64,000 nucleotides of DNA from JACMRI01 sp043778625 (lineage in GTDB: Bacteria > Bacteroidota > Bacteroidia > UBA4408), in contig JAYWFU010000052.1 of NCBI GenBank assembly GCA_043778625.1, positions 1 to 64,000 of the forward strand. The letters are read 5' to 3'. Below are positions 42,899 through 52,301 of the stretch, piece by piece. The notes under the pieces were generated by a model. That model was not told the origin of the DNA. It did no database searches and saw only the letters and a list, made by a program, of their open reading frames with translations. The stretch's first letter is position 1, and every line of letters starts with the position of its first letter. A program made the translations under genes and the position numbers.

Positions 42899-45630
42899 TT
42901 TTTATTTTTTTTAATTGTATTAAACTCTTCCGTTAATTCTTTACAAGCTTGCTGGCATACACTATCTAATTGCATCACCATATCATGTATGCTATCCGTT
43001 TGTTGTTGTGTGCTTGCGTATTCTTGTATTTTTTTTGCCATGGTTTCAAAATCAGCATGTATGCCCACTATCGAAAACGAAGGAATTATTTTATGTGCTG
43101 CTGCTTTTAATGTAGCCCAATCTTTATCCATCAAACTATTTTTCATAGCCGTGAGCAATGGAGGAGTTTGTTCGAGGTATAACGCAATCATTTGCATCAT
43201 CAAATCAGGATTCGATTTTGTGCGTTGCATTAAATAATTCAAATCAATACATTTCTTTATTTCATTTTCTACAGTAACTACTTCTTTATTTTCGTCAACA
43301 AGCTTTACTAAATTAATAATCTTAGTATATAATAATCGTTCATCTACTGGCTTCGCTATATAATCATTCATACCCACGGCTTTGCATTTGGCTACATCTA
43401 CGGTGGTAACATCGGCCGTTAGGGCAATAATAGGAATGTTAGATTTCATTACGGTACGAATATGGTCAGTGGCTTCAAAGCCATTCATTTCAGGCATTTG
43501 CAAATCCATCAAAATAATATCGTAGGTGTTTACTATTAATTTTTCAACTGCAATTCGTCCATTTGCCGCAATATCACACCCAAACCCAAAATCATCGAGC
43601 AGAGTTTTCATTAATAATTGGTTAAGAGCAATGTCCTCCACCACCAATATTTTTATTGGCTTAACAGCTACATCAGTGGCTATTATGTCGGTAGTTACCT
43701 CTCCCGTTGTATTCGTTTTTAAAAACGGTAAGGTAACTCTAAACACCGACCCCTCCCCTAATGTACTATTAACGGTTATTGTGCCACCTTGGGGTTCAAC
43801 TAATTGTTTTACAATAGCTAAGCCTAAGCCTGTGCCTCCGTACAAACGCGAAGTACCACTGGTAGCCTGCTGAAAATTCTCAAACACGTGTTCCATTTTA
43901 CTCTCCGAAATACCTATGCCGGTATCAGCTACTTCAAATGCAATAACTACCTGCTCATCATCTTGGCTAAGTAAATTAACACTTACGGTTATTTTTCCTG
44001 TATTGGTAAACTTAACAGCATTACTTACTAAGTTTAAAATAATTTGGTGCAATCGCACGGAGTCGCCCACTAATACACTAGGTATGTTAGCGTCGTAATG
44101 TTTAACCAACTGTAAATTTTTTTCCTGAATTTTAAGTTCAAACAAATGTAACATAGCCGCTATTGATGATGCCATTTTAAAAGGCGTTTGTTCAAATGTC
44201 ATTTTTCCAGCATCTACTTTTGCTAAATCTAATATGTCGTTAATCAATACAATTAGGGCGTCGCCACTTACTTTAATAGCTTGTAAATATTCTTTTTGCT
44301 TGGGCGACAACTCCGTTTTTAACACCACTTTAGTAAAACCAATAATAGCATTCATTGGCGTACGAATTTCATGGCTCATATTTGATAAAAACTGTTGCTT
44401 TGCCTTAACTGCTTCCTCAGCTATTTGCGTGGCTAACTCCGCTTTAGTTTTAGCTTCCTCAGCAAATGTAGTGGCTAACTCCGCAAATACTTTTGCTTCA
44501 ATTAATTCAGTTTCAAATCGTTTTTGCTCCGTTACATCTCTCGCTGCTGCAAACACGCCTAATACTCTTCCTTTATCATCACGGTAAACCGATCCATTAT
44601 ACACTACCTGCGTTAGCTTTCCGTTTTTGTGCCGAATAGTAAGTGGATAATCAGATACCACTCCTTTTTCAAATACTTGCTTGTACACTTCTCTCGCTTT
44701 TAGCGGTTCAGTAAAATAGTCAGCGAAATCAGTACCAATTAATTTTTCGCGTTTTTCGCCTGTAACTTTAACCGACGCTTCATTTACATCGGTAATTTTT
44801 CCGCCTAGCGATATTGTTATTAATGGATCAGTGGAAGCCTCTATTAAACTACGTACATACTGTGAAGCCTGCTTTTGCGAATTACTAAACGCCTCTAATT
44901 CCTTAGCTTCAATTTCTCGTTTGTATTTTTCTTTATTCTGAAAATCCAACTCTTCATCAGCAATAATTAATTCGGCCGCACGTTTTTCTTTTTCATCATT
45001 TTGAAACGCCAATTCTTTATTGGCTATAACTAATTCGTTGGCACGCTTTTGTTTTTCTTTATTCTGAAAATCCAACTCTTCGTCAGCAATAATTAATTCG
45101 GCTGCTCGCTTTTCTTTTTCATCATTTTGAAACGCTAACTCTTTATTGGCTATAACCAATTCATTAGCTCGTTTTTCTTTTTCCTCGTTTTGAAATATAA
45201 GTTCCTTATTAGCCGTAGTTAATGCAGTTATGTCCCTATCAATGGTTGCAATACCTATAATTGCACCGTTGTCGTCTTTAATGGGCAGTATGTACAATGA
45301 CACATCAATGCTTACCCCGCTTTTGGTAATGCGCTTAGTTTGATATTGAGTAATGTTATGCCCCGCAATAATTTGTGCCGTTAATTGTGCGTACTCATTA
45401 ATGTTGCTTGCCGGAATAATAAGATTTACGTTTTTGCCAATAATTTCGGCGGCGGTGTAGCCATATATTATTTCGGCACCATTATTCCACGAAGTAATAA
45501 CACCAGCTAGTGTTTTAGTTTTTATGGCTAAATCCGAAAATTCAATAATTAACGACGATAAACTTCCGCTTTTTTCGTAGGCAACTAATCTATCAAAGTC
45601 AGCATTTTGGTTGGCAATTTTATCTATCAT
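42895..45630 (-). CDS. PAS-containing hybrid sensor kinase with coiled coil, receiver and Hpt domain
   Basis: The 911-residue protein has a PAS domain (about 25-135) and a coiled coil of about five 21-residue repeats (NKELAFQNDEKEKRAAELII type, 140-245). A second PAS domain (about 255-370), HisKA with His420 in SNMSHEIRTPMN, HATPase_c (LVSNAVKFT, DTGIGIS, GTGLGLAIVKQL) and a receiver with Asp709 (LMDLQMPEMNG) follow. A C-terminal Hpt domain carries His846 in AAAHKIIPS. No TM segment is visible, so the signal is likely cytoplasmic. It starts 5 bases after the AraC gene and overlaps the regulator. Confidence 0.93.
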   Translation of the reverse strand: MIDKIANQNADFDRLVAYEKSGSLSSLIIEFSDLAIKTKTLAGVITSWNNGAEIIYGYTAAEIIGKNVNLIIPASNINEYAQLTAQIIAGHNITQYQTKRITKSGVSIDVSLYILPIKDDNGAIIGIATIDRDITALTTANKELIFQNEEKEKRANELVIANKELAFQNDEKEKRAAELIIADEELDFQNKEKQKRANELVIANKELAFQNDEKEKRAAELIIADEELDFQNKEKYKREIEAKELEAFSNSQKQASQYVRSLIEASTDPLITISLGGKITDVNEASVKVTGEKREKLIGTDFADYFTEPLKAREVYKQVFEKGVVSDYPLTIRHKNGKLTQVVYNGSVYRDDKGRVLGVFAAARDVTEQKRFETELIEAKVFAELATTFAEEAKTKAELATQIAEEAVKAKQQFLSNMSHEIRTPMNAIIGFTKVVLKTELSPKQKEYLQAIKVSGDALIVLINDILDLAKVDAGKMTFEQTPFKMASSIAAMLHLFELKIQEKNLQLVKHYDANIPSVLVGDSVRLHQIILNLVSNAVKFTNTGKITVSVNLLSQDDEQVVIAFEVADTGIGISESKMEHVFENFQQATSGTSRLYGGTGLGLAIVKQLVEPQGGTITVNSTLGEGSVFRVTLPFLKTNTTGEVTTDIIATDVAVKPIKILVVEDIALNQLLMKTLLDDFGFGCDIAANGRIAVEKLIVNTYDIILMDLQMPEMNGFEATDHIRTVMKSNIPIIALTADVTTVDVAKCKAVGMNDYIAKPVDERLLYTKIINLVKLVDENKEVVTVENEIKKCIDLNYLMQRTKSNPDLMMQMIALYLEQTPPLLTAMKNSLMDKDWATLKAAAHKIIPSFSIVGIHADFETMAKKIQEYASTQQQTDSIHDMVMQLDSVCQQACKELTEEFNTIKKNKK
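44896..45213 (-). repeat. Internal tandem repeats in the hybrid kinase linker
   Basis: The linker encodes five copies of a 21-residue heptad unit (NKELAFQNDEKEKRAAEL type). A pair of units, about 126 bases, is nearly duplicated at DNA level (copies two and four, three and five). Such repeats can change in number by slippage and lengthen the signalling helix. Confidence 0.8.
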
Positions 45631-45635
45631 TTAGT

Positions 45636-46217
45636 TTAATTTATGTCGTTATTGCCACCTATATCTTCAATAGGATTTCGGCGTTTATCTTTTAATTGCT
45701 TAAAGTGAGAAGGTGTTAAGCCTGTAATTTTTTTAAACTGAGTGGACAAATGCGCAACACTACTGTAGTTCATCTTCCAAGCTATTTCGGTTATCGTTAA
45801 TTCGTCGTACATAATTAGTTCTTTAATATGCTCCACTTTGTGCATAATTAAAAATTGAGCAATTGTAACACCCTGTACTTCGCTAAATAAATTGGCTAAG
45901 TAAGTGTAATCGTAATTTAGTTTTTCGGCTAAATAATCGGAGAAATTAGTTTTAACTACCTCATCGTTATGATACACCATTTGAGTAATTACACTTTTAA
46001 TTTTTTCAATTAAAATAGCTTTTTTATCGTCCATTAACTCTAGCCCTGTATCTACTAAGCCTATTTTCAGTAGCTCGCGTTGCTCATCAGTTATAGTTTC
46101 CATTATTTCTACTTCGCCTAATTCCACTAACATAAAATGCAAACCTAATTTTTTAAGTTCTTCTTTCACCATTATTTTACAACGATTACTTACCATATAT
46201 TTTATGTATATTTTCAA
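45636..46217 (-). CDS. AraC-type helix-turn-helix regulator (short Bacteroidota form)
   Basis: The 193-residue protein ends in an AraC DNA-binding domain: FSDYLAEKLNYDYTYLANLFS, then LTITEIAWKMNYSSVAHLS with FKKITGLTPSHFKQLK. The N-terminal half (MKIYIKYMVSNRCKIMVKEEL, ELGEVEIMETITDEQRELL) is a small conserved domain of unknown ligand. The form is highly conserved in Bacteroidota, from memory, and tends to sit beside sensor kinases and stress operons. It leads the three-gene signalling unit. It probably controls the following envelope operon. Confidence 0.9.
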   Translation of the reverse strand: MKIYIKYMVSNRCKIMVKEELKKLGLHFMLVELGEVEIMETITDEQRELLKIGLVDTGLELMDDKKAILIEKIKSVITQMVYHNDEVVKTNFSDYLAEKLNYDYTYLANLFSEVQGVTIAQFLIMHKVEHIKELIMYDELTITEIAWKMNYSSVAHLSTQFKKITGLTPSHFKQLKDKRRNPIEDIGGNNDIN

Positions 46218-46274
46218 CTAAATAGGTATATTATTGTTTTAGTGAAGATGCACTATTAAAACTCAACATCTATA

Positions 46275-46306
46275 TTTTATTTAGCATTAAAATATGCTAA
46301 ATAAAA
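46275..46306. repeat. AT-rich inverted repeat between the GNAT gene and the AraC promoter region
   Basis: TTTTATTTAGCAT (46275-46287) and ATGCTAAATAAAA (46294-46306) are perfect 13-bp arms with a 6-base loop. It could end the GNAT transcript or be an operator for the AraC unit. It lacks a following T tract on the leftward strand, so the operator is an open option. Confidence 0.6.
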
Positions 46307-46321
46307 AAGCGAAAAAATGAG

Positions 46322-46855
46322 CTATTCTGGGTTTGAAACTGGCGGAATTAATAACTGATACATGCTCTCGTCATCAAACCCTGTGGCAGTTTTATTCCAT
46401 TGTTTCTTAATACCCACACATTCAAAATTTAAGCGATTAAATAATTGAATACTTGGTGTATTACTCACACCTATATTAGCGTATAATTGGTGTAATAGCA
46501 AGGTATGTGTAGCGTAATTAATTAGTGTTTGTAGGGCATCGGTGGCATAACCTTGTTGCCTATAATCAGTATTGCCAATTAGTATACCTACGCCTGCACG
46601 TGCGTGCAAGGGGTTGTAATCAAATAAATCAATAGTACCAATAGGCGTGTTGTTGTGTGTAGTAATTACAAAACGAACTTGCTTGGTGGTGTGTAGGTCG
46701 TAAGAGCTATCGCGCAAATAGTTTTGCAATACTAACTTGCTGTAAGGCATTAGTGTACCACTTACTTGCCAGTTGTTTACATCGTTTTCCCAAGCATAAA
46801 GTACTGCAATATCAGCAGGTTCAATAGGGCGTAATAGTGTTTTAATGCCACGCAT
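46322..46855 (-). CDS. GNAT N-acetyltransferase (RimJ/SpeG-like)
   Basis: The 177-residue protein has the GNAT pattern: LLRPIEPADIAVLYAWENDVN, VRFVITTHNNTPIGTIDLFD, RAGVGILIGNTDYRQQGYATDAL (acetyl-CoA loop Q-x-x-G-x-A) and NIGVSNTPSIQLFNRLNFECVG. It resembles RimJ/SpeG acetyltransferases, which modify protein N-termini or polyamines. It follows the SRPBCC gene by 9 bases on the same strand. Confidence 0.9.
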   Translation of the reverse strand: MRGIKTLLRPIEPADIAVLYAWENDVNNWQVSGTLMPYSKLVLQNYLRDSSYDLHTTKQVRFVITTHNNTPIGTIDLFDYNPLHARAGVGILIGNTDYRQQGYATDALQTLINYATHTLLLHQLYANIGVSNTPSIQLFNRLNFECVGIKKQWNKTATGFDDESMYQLLIPPVSNPE

Positions 46856-46864
46856 TGGGTAAGA

Positions 46865-47446
46865 TTATTTTTGTTCTAAAATATTTTTCACATTGCGCAA
46901 ACTCTCTTGCAACGCACCTCCTAACATACCTTCTATATTCATAAATAATAGCATAATATTCATAGGGTAAGGCATTGACGAGGCAAAACCCCACGATAAA
47001 GTAGTACGCTCAGCATCAATAGCCGTTAAGCTCATGCAAGTATTAGCTAAGCCTGCAAAGGGTTTTATAAAACGAATTACAAATTCAATTTTTTCACCTT
47101 CGGTGATACGTACAATTTCTTGTTCGCCTTTGCCTACGCTTTTATTAGTACTATCCCATGCGTGTGTAAAACCTACATTACCGTCAATGCCTGTGTAAGT
47201 AGTGGCGGCGTCAGGGTCCATCATTACCCATTTAGAATAATTATGCTGATTTTTTACCTCTTTTACATAATTAAACACCTGGGCAGAAGGTGCTTTAATA
47301 GTAATGCTGCGAAGTAGTGTGTAGTGTTTTCTGGTAAAAGATGCGGTTATCAACAACACTACAATAAAAGTAACAAATGCAATAAGTAGTATAAATAAAA
47401 TTGACATAGCTAATTTGACTGGGATTAACGTTAAATAATTTTTCAA
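46865..47446 (-). CDS. SRPBCC (START-like) family protein with N-terminal membrane anchor
   Basis: The 193-residue protein starts with a TM segment (LAMSILFILLIAFVTFIVVLLI). An SRPBCC domain follows: LRSITIKAPSAQVFNYVKEVKN, WVMMDPDAATTYTG, EKIEFVIRFIKPFAGLANTCMSL and TTLSWGFASSMPYPMN. Such domains bind hydrophobic ligands. No catalytic role is visible. It is followed after 9 bases by the GNAT gene and divergent from the TPR gene. Confidence 0.82.
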   Translation of the reverse strand: MKNYLTLIPVKLAMSILFILLIAFVTFIVVLLITASFTRKHYTLLRSITIKAPSAQVFNYVKEVKNQHNYSKWVMMDPDAATTYTGIDGNVGFTHAWDSTNKSVGKGEQEIVRITEGEKIEFVIRFIKPFAGLANTCMSLTAIDAERTTLSWGFASSMPYPMNIMLLFMNIEGMLGGALQESLRNVKNILEQK

Positions 47447-47578
47447 ATTTATTGTTTATTATCATTAGCACAACAAAAATAGTTTGTGCATAATCATTTT
47501 TAAAAACACAGGTGTATTTTCAATGTTTTAAGTACATTTAGGTTTTTAAAAATTCAAATTTATTATATCGTATTATTT

Positions 47579-49315
47579 ATGTCAACCAACTATTTATATC
47601 CGCTAATTGCTACTGCTATAATGCTTACCGCTTGCCATAGCAAAAAAAATGCAGTAAATAACACGCAACGTAACACACCCAACTTGAGCGAAAATTTACA
47701 GCTCGAATTTGATAGAACTTTTTACAATGCCAACAAAGAAAAAATGTTGGGCAATACGGAGCAGGCGGCAAATTTGTTTTCGCGCTGCTTGCAAATAAAC
47801 GAGCGTAGCGGTGTGTGTAATTACGAGTTAGCACTTATTTATTACAAACAACAACGTATGACGGAATGTAACCTGTTTGCAAAGCGTGCCGCTGAGCTAG
47901 AACCTACTAACACGTGGTATAACGAACTGTACGCACAAGTGTTGGTTAGCAAAAAAGACTATACTAATGCAGCAGTAGTGTACAAAAACATTACCACCCA
48001 GCATCCTACAAAGCGCGAATATTACGACGAAGAAGCAGCAATTTATTTAATACAAAACAAATTTGACGATGCCATAGCCGTGTACGACCGTGTAGAAAAA
48101 CAATTTGGAATTACAGAAGATGTGGTTAATAATAAGCGTCAAATATTTTTAAAGCAAAACAAGTTAGATAAAGCTGCTAAGGAGGTTGATAAATTAATAA
48201 AACTGCACCCAGAAGATGCCCGTTATTACGGCATGATGGCCGAAATGTACATGGCTAATAATCAGTCGCAAAAAGCGTATTCGTATTTGCAAAAAGCATT
48301 AGTGGCTGATAGTAATAATGTAAATGTGCACTTGGCATTAAGCGACTACTACCGTGCTAATAAAGAATATGACAAATCGTATGTGGAACTAAAAAAATCG
48401 TTTGCAAGCCCTAGTTTAGATGTGGACACTAAAATGAAAGTGCTATTGAGCTACTATGATGTTACTGAAAAAGACAACGCAAAACTAAAGCAACAGGCTG
48501 CGGAGCTTATTGCTATTATGAAAACTATACACCCCCAAGATGCCCGTAGTTACTTTATTGCGGGTGATTTTTTGTATCGGGATAAAAAGTTAAAAGAAGC
48601 TGCTACCGAATTTGAAGAGGGATTAAAATACGACAAGGAAAAATTTCCTGCTTGGAATCAAACTATTGTGGTGTACAGTGAGCTGCAAGATTACGAAAGT
48701 ATGCTACGAGTAAGCAACCAAGCCATTGAACTGTTTCCTAACCAAGCGCCTTTGTTTTTGTATAAGGGTGTGGCACTTATGCAAAAAAAAGAATATAAAG
48801 AAGCCGTTAAAAGTTTGAAAGAAGGCGCAAGTATAACTATTGATAACGATGCTATGCTCACCAGTTTTAACATGTATTTAGGCGATAGTTACCATGCTGA
48901 TAACGAGCATAAAAACTCTGACGACAGTTATGAAAAAGCATTGAAACTTGATCCCAATAATATTTATGTGCTTAATAACTACGCTTATTACTTAAGTGAG
49001 CGTGGCACTAACCTTGAACGTGCTGAGGAAATGAGCGCCAAAACACTAAAGTTAGAACCTACGATAGCTAATTACCAAGATACGTACGCATGGATATTGT
49101 ACAAACAAAAAAAATATAGTGATGCCTTAATTTGGCAACAAAAAGCAATACAAGGCTCAATCCCATCGGCGGTTATGCAAGAGCACTTAGGGGATATCTA
49201 CTATCAATTAAACGAACCCGACAAGGCCCTAGAATACTGGTTACAAGCCAAAGGTAAAGCGGGAGTAAGTACCTTTTTGGATAAAAAAATTGCGGATAAA
49301 AAACTGTACGAATAA
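47579..49315 (+). CDS. TPR-repeat lipoprotein
   Basis: The 578-residue protein has a lipobox (MLTACHS, Cys19). About thirteen TPR-like repeats follow, running to the C-terminus (NTWYNELYAQVLVSKKDYTNA; ANNQSQKAYSYLQKALVAD; QDTYAWILYKQKKYSDALIW). It lies upstream of DUF4292 and EnvC genes on the same strand, a set conserved in Bacteroidota in my recollection. It may be an outer-membrane lipoprotein scaffold in envelope assembly. The gene lies 132 bases from the divergent SRPBCC gene. Confidence 0.88.
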   Translation: MSTNYLYPLIATAIMLTACHSKKNAVNNTQRNTPNLSENLQLEFDRTFYNANKEKMLGNTEQAANLFSRCLQINERSGVCNYELALIYYKQQRMTECNLFAKRAAELEPTNTWYNELYAQVLVSKKDYTNAAVVYKNITTQHPTKREYYDEEAAIYLIQNKFDDAIAVYDRVEKQFGITEDVVNNKRQIFLKQNKLDKAAKEVDKLIKLHPEDARYYGMMAEMYMANNQSQKAYSYLQKALVADSNNVNVHLALSDYYRANKEYDKSYVELKKSFASPSLDVDTKMKVLLSYYDVTEKDNAKLKQQAAELIAIMKTIHPQDARSYFIAGDFLYRDKKLKEAATEFEEGLKYDKEKFPAWNQTIVVYSELQDYESMLRVSNQAIELFPNQAPLFLYKGVALMQKKEYKEAVKSLKEGASITIDNDAMLTSFNMYLGDSYHADNEHKNSDDSYEKALKLDPNNIYVLNNYAYYLSERGTNLERAEEMSAKTLKLEPTIANYQDTYAWILYKQKKYSDALIWQQKAIQGSIPSAVMQEHLGDIYYQLNEPDKALEYWLQAKGKAGVSTFLDKKIADKKLYE

Positions 49316-49344
49316 ACGACAAAAAACTACCGCTTAACTAGCTA

Positions 49345-50196
49345 ATGAAAAACTACTCCAATTATTATTTCTTACAATTGCTTGCTTTAACTTGCCTCCT
49401 TAACACTTCGTTGGGATGTAGGTATCGCAAAGGTTTACCCATTAAACCTAAAGAAGAAATAAAGCCTGTGGTAGATAACCGCCCTGCATTGCAGTTGGTA
49501 AAAAAACAACACGATAACGAATTACAGTTTACTTGGTTAAGCGCAAAGGCAAGTATTGAAACCGAAGCTAATGGCGAAAATCAAAACTTTGATGCCACTA
49601 TTCGTATACGCAAAGACAGTGTAATATGGATATCGATAAGCCCTGCTTTAGGTATTGAAGTAATGCGTGTGATTATTACGCCTGATACGGTTAAGTACAT
49701 GAACCGTCTTAATAACACTTATTTTGTTGATGCCGTATGCAAAATTAACGATTTAATACAAGCTGATTTCGACTTTGATATGATACAAAACTTGCTAATA
49801 GGTAATAGCTTTGAATACTACGACGACGACCAATTAAAAACCAGCATTGAGGATAATAATTATTTGATAAGTTCGGTACGCAAAGGGAAATTAAAACGCT
49901 TAACAACCAATAATAACGGCACTTCCGAAAGGTCGTCGGTTCAAAGTATGTGGCTCGAACCTTTAAATTTTAAGCTGGTAAAACTTCGCCTTGATGAATT
50001 TACCAGCCAACGTGAATTGATAGCTGAATACACTAACTTTAAAATCGTGGATAGTACGCAGCTAATGCCACACCACATTAGTGTAAATGTTAAAGCACAA
50101 AAAACAATTGTGGTACGTGCTACTTACAATAAAGTTAAATTAAATCAAGTAATGGAACTACCTTTTAAAATTCCGGCTAAATATACTCGTAAATAA
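49345..50196 (+). CDS. DUF4292 lipoprotein-like protein
   Basis: The 283-residue protein has a signal peptide ending LLNTSLGC with a probable lipid-modified Cys25. The DUF4292 core follows: FTWLSAKASIETEANGENQNF, IRKDSVIWISISPALGIEVMRVIITPDTVKYMN (seen as SVIWISISPALG then VMRVIITPD), and DLIQADFDFDMIQNLLIG. The fold resembles LolA/LolB-like lipoprotein carriers. It is 29 bases after the TPR gene and 5 before envC, so the three are one operon. Confidence 0.87.
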   Translation: MKNYSNYYFLQLLALTCLLNTSLGCRYRKGLPIKPKEEIKPVVDNRPALQLVKKQHDNELQFTWLSAKASIETEANGENQNFDATIRIRKDSVIWISISPALGIEVMRVIITPDTVKYMNRLNNTYFVDAVCKINDLIQADFDFDMIQNLLIGNSFEYYDDDQLKTSIEDNNYLISSVRKGKLKRLTTNNNGTSERSSVQSMWLEPLNFKLVKLRLDEFTSQRELIAEYTNFKIVDSTQLMPHHISVNVKAQKTIVVRATYNKVKLNQVMELPFKIPAKYTRK

Positions 50197-50201
50197 TAAG
50201 T

Positions 50202-51557
50202 ATGAAAAAAATATGTTTATATAGTTGTATATGTATATACGTGCTAATTGGCGTGGCATACGGACAATCAAAAAAGGATTTAGAAACTAAAAAAAAGAAA
50301 CTTCAATCGGATATTAAGCTTACCAAAAACTTGCTAGAAGAAACCAAGGAAAACAAAAAACAATCGTTAACGCAATTGGTAACGCTTAATAAAAAAATAG
50401 GAATGCACGAAGAACTTATTACCACCATAAGTTCGCAGGTATCGTTATTGGATAGAGAAATTACCGAAAACACTACCAATGTACAGCAGCTTACTACTGA
50501 ACTAAAAACACTTAAAGACGAGTACGCATTAATGATTAAGTACGCCTACAAAAACAAAGGTACATATGATAGGTTAATGTTTTTAATGTCGTCAGCTAGT
50601 TTTAATCAAGCCTATAACAGATTAAAATATATGCAACAATACAGTACCTACCGTCAAACTCAAGGTAAATTAATACTAAGTAAGCAACAGGAATTAATAG
50701 CAAAAATAAATGAATTGCATTTGGCCAAAGGTGAAAAAGTAACACTAGTGGTGGAACAAAAAAACCAAGTAGGCGAGCTTAATGGCGAAAAACAAACGCA
50801 AGAAAAATCGCTAGTACAATTACAACAAAAAGAAAAAGAATTAAAAAACGAGTTAAAGAAAAAACAAGACGATGCCTATAAGTTGCAAATAGCCATACAA
50901 GCCATAATAGAAGAAGAAATACGCAAGGCTAGAGAATTAGCCATTAAAGAACAAGCCAGAAAAGCAGTTGAGTTAGCTGCTGCTAAAGAAAAGGAACGTT
51001 TAGCTCTAGAGAAAAAAAATAATTTAAAAAAAGATAAAAAAGATCCTAAAAAAGAAATAGAAAAACCTATTGCAGTAAAGGAAATTAAAGTGGCCGAGCC
51101 TAAAGCCAATGTATTGCTATTAACGCCTGAGGCTCAAAGTTTAAGTAATTCGTTTGAAGCCAATAAAGGTCGCTTGCCTTGGCCAGTGGTAGAGGGCGTT
51201 ATTACAAGTAAATTTGGTGTGCACGACCATCCAGTACTCAAAAACATTAAAGTTAAAAACGACGGAGTAAACATTAGTACCAAACGAGGAGCAGGTGTAC
51301 GCGCAATATTTGAGGGTGAAGTTACTGGCGTGGTAAGCATACCTAACGCTGGCAAGGCAGTAATAGTGCGCCATGGCGATTACCTAAGCGTATACACTAA
51401 CCTAAGCGAAGTAAATGTTAAAAAAGGCGATAAGTTAAAACTGAAACAAGCCATTGGTGCCGTAAACGTGGACGAGGATAACAAAAGCGAATTTCAATTA
51501 CAGATATGGAAAGGTAGCAATACCCTTGACCCACAAAGCTGGATTTATGATAATTAA
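50202..51557 (+). CDS. EnvC-type murein hydrolase activator with degenerate M23 domain
   Basis: The 451-residue protein has a signal peptide, a long coiled coil (about 25-250), a basic Lys-rich linker and a C-terminal LytM (M23) domain (WPVVEGVITSKFGVHDHPVL, GAGVRAIFEGEVTGVVSIPNAGKAVIVRHG, SVYTNLSEVNVKKGDKL). In active LytM the motif is HxxxD with a later HxH; here the first reads KNDGVNIS and the later one QLQIW. So zinc ligands are lost, as in EnvC, which activates amidases at the division septum. It is adjacent to the TPR and DUF4292 genes. Confidence 0.9.
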   Translation: MKKICLYSCICIYVLIGVAYGQSKKDLETKKKKLQSDIKLTKNLLEETKENKKQSLTQLVTLNKKIGMHEELITTISSQVSLLDREITENTTNVQQLTTELKTLKDEYALMIKYAYKNKGTYDRLMFLMSSASFNQAYNRLKYMQQYSTYRQTQGKLILSKQQELIAKINELHLAKGEKVTLVVEQKNQVGELNGEKQTQEKSLVQLQQKEKELKNELKKKQDDAYKLQIAIQAIIEEEIRKARELAIKEQARKAVELAAAKEKERLALEKKNNLKKDKKDPKKEIEKPIAVKEIKVAEPKANVLLLTPEAQSLSNSFEANKGRLPWPVVEGVITSKFGVHDHPVLKNIKVKNDGVNISTKRGAGVRAIFEGEVTGVVSIPNAGKAVIVRHGDYLSVYTNLSEVNVKKGDKLKLKQAIGAVNVDEDNKSEFQLQIWKGSNTLDPQSWIYDN

Positions 51558-51561
51558 ACCT

Positions 51562-52287
51562 ATGAGCATGAGTATGAGTATGAACACAACCGCAATAGTA
51601 TTAGCAGGAGGCTTAGGTACACGCTTACGCACAGTAGTAACAGATGTACCCAAACCTATGGCATTGGTTAATGGGAAACCTTTTTTGTATTACGTGCTTA
51701 CACAATTACATCAGGCGGGCATTACGCACGTGGTGTTATCAGTAGGGTATAAATGGGAAACTATACGTAATTATTTTGGGCAAGAGTTTAACAGAATTAA
51801 AATTGAGTATTGTGTAGAGGAAGCCCCTCTTGGCACGGGAGGGGCTATTAAAGCTGCCATGCAACTGTGCACTACTGCTAATATAGTAGTACTTAATGGC
51901 GATTCTATTTTTAATTTTAATCTACAACAATTTATTAATAAACCATTAACTACCCCTGTGGCTATGGCAATACGTGTGGTGAATGATGCCGCGCGCTACG
52001 GTACAGTAAGCGTTGATGCTAAAGGTAGCATTACTCATTTTGTTGAAAAAACAGGCTTAATACAGCAAGGCACTATTAACACAGGAATTTATTTAATTAA
52101 TAAGCAACAATTTTTAGATAATTGCCCCAGTGAAAATAAATTTTCGATTGAGCAAGATTATTTTCAACACATTGTGCAACATCAACACATACAAGGCTAT
52201 ATGGCACAAGGCTACTTTATTGACATAGGTATACCTGAAGATTATGCACGTGCACAACACGAACTACACACGTCATTTAACCTATAA
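51562..52287 (+). CDS. Sugar nucleotidyltransferase (HddC-like)
   Basis: The protein (about 240 residues) has the nucleotidyltransferase signature VLAGGLGTRLRTVVTDVPKP, then LSVGYKWETIRNYFG, EAPLGTGGAIKAA, VLNGDSIFNF and GTINTGIYL. Neighbouring GmhB-like phosphatase suggests heptose 1-phosphate as the sugar (HddC). The start is uncertain: a run of ATGAGY codons gives four candidates at 51562, 51568, 51574 and 51580. The earlier in-frame ATG is inside envC and less likely. It is 4 bases after envC. Confidence 0.85.
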   Translation: MSMSMSMNTTAIVLAGGLGTRLRTVVTDVPKPMALVNGKPFLYYVLTQLHQAGITHVVLSVGYKWETIRNYFGQEFNRIKIEYCVEEAPLGTGGAIKAAMQLCTTANIVVLNGDSIFNFNLQQFINKPLTTPVAMAIRVVNDAARYGTVSVDAKGSITHFVEKTGLIQQGTINTGIYLINKQQFLDNCPSENKFSIEQDYFQHIVQHQHIQGYMAQGYFIDIGIPEDYARAQHELHTSFNL

Positions 52288-52301
52288 AAACTCTAGCGCT
52301 G

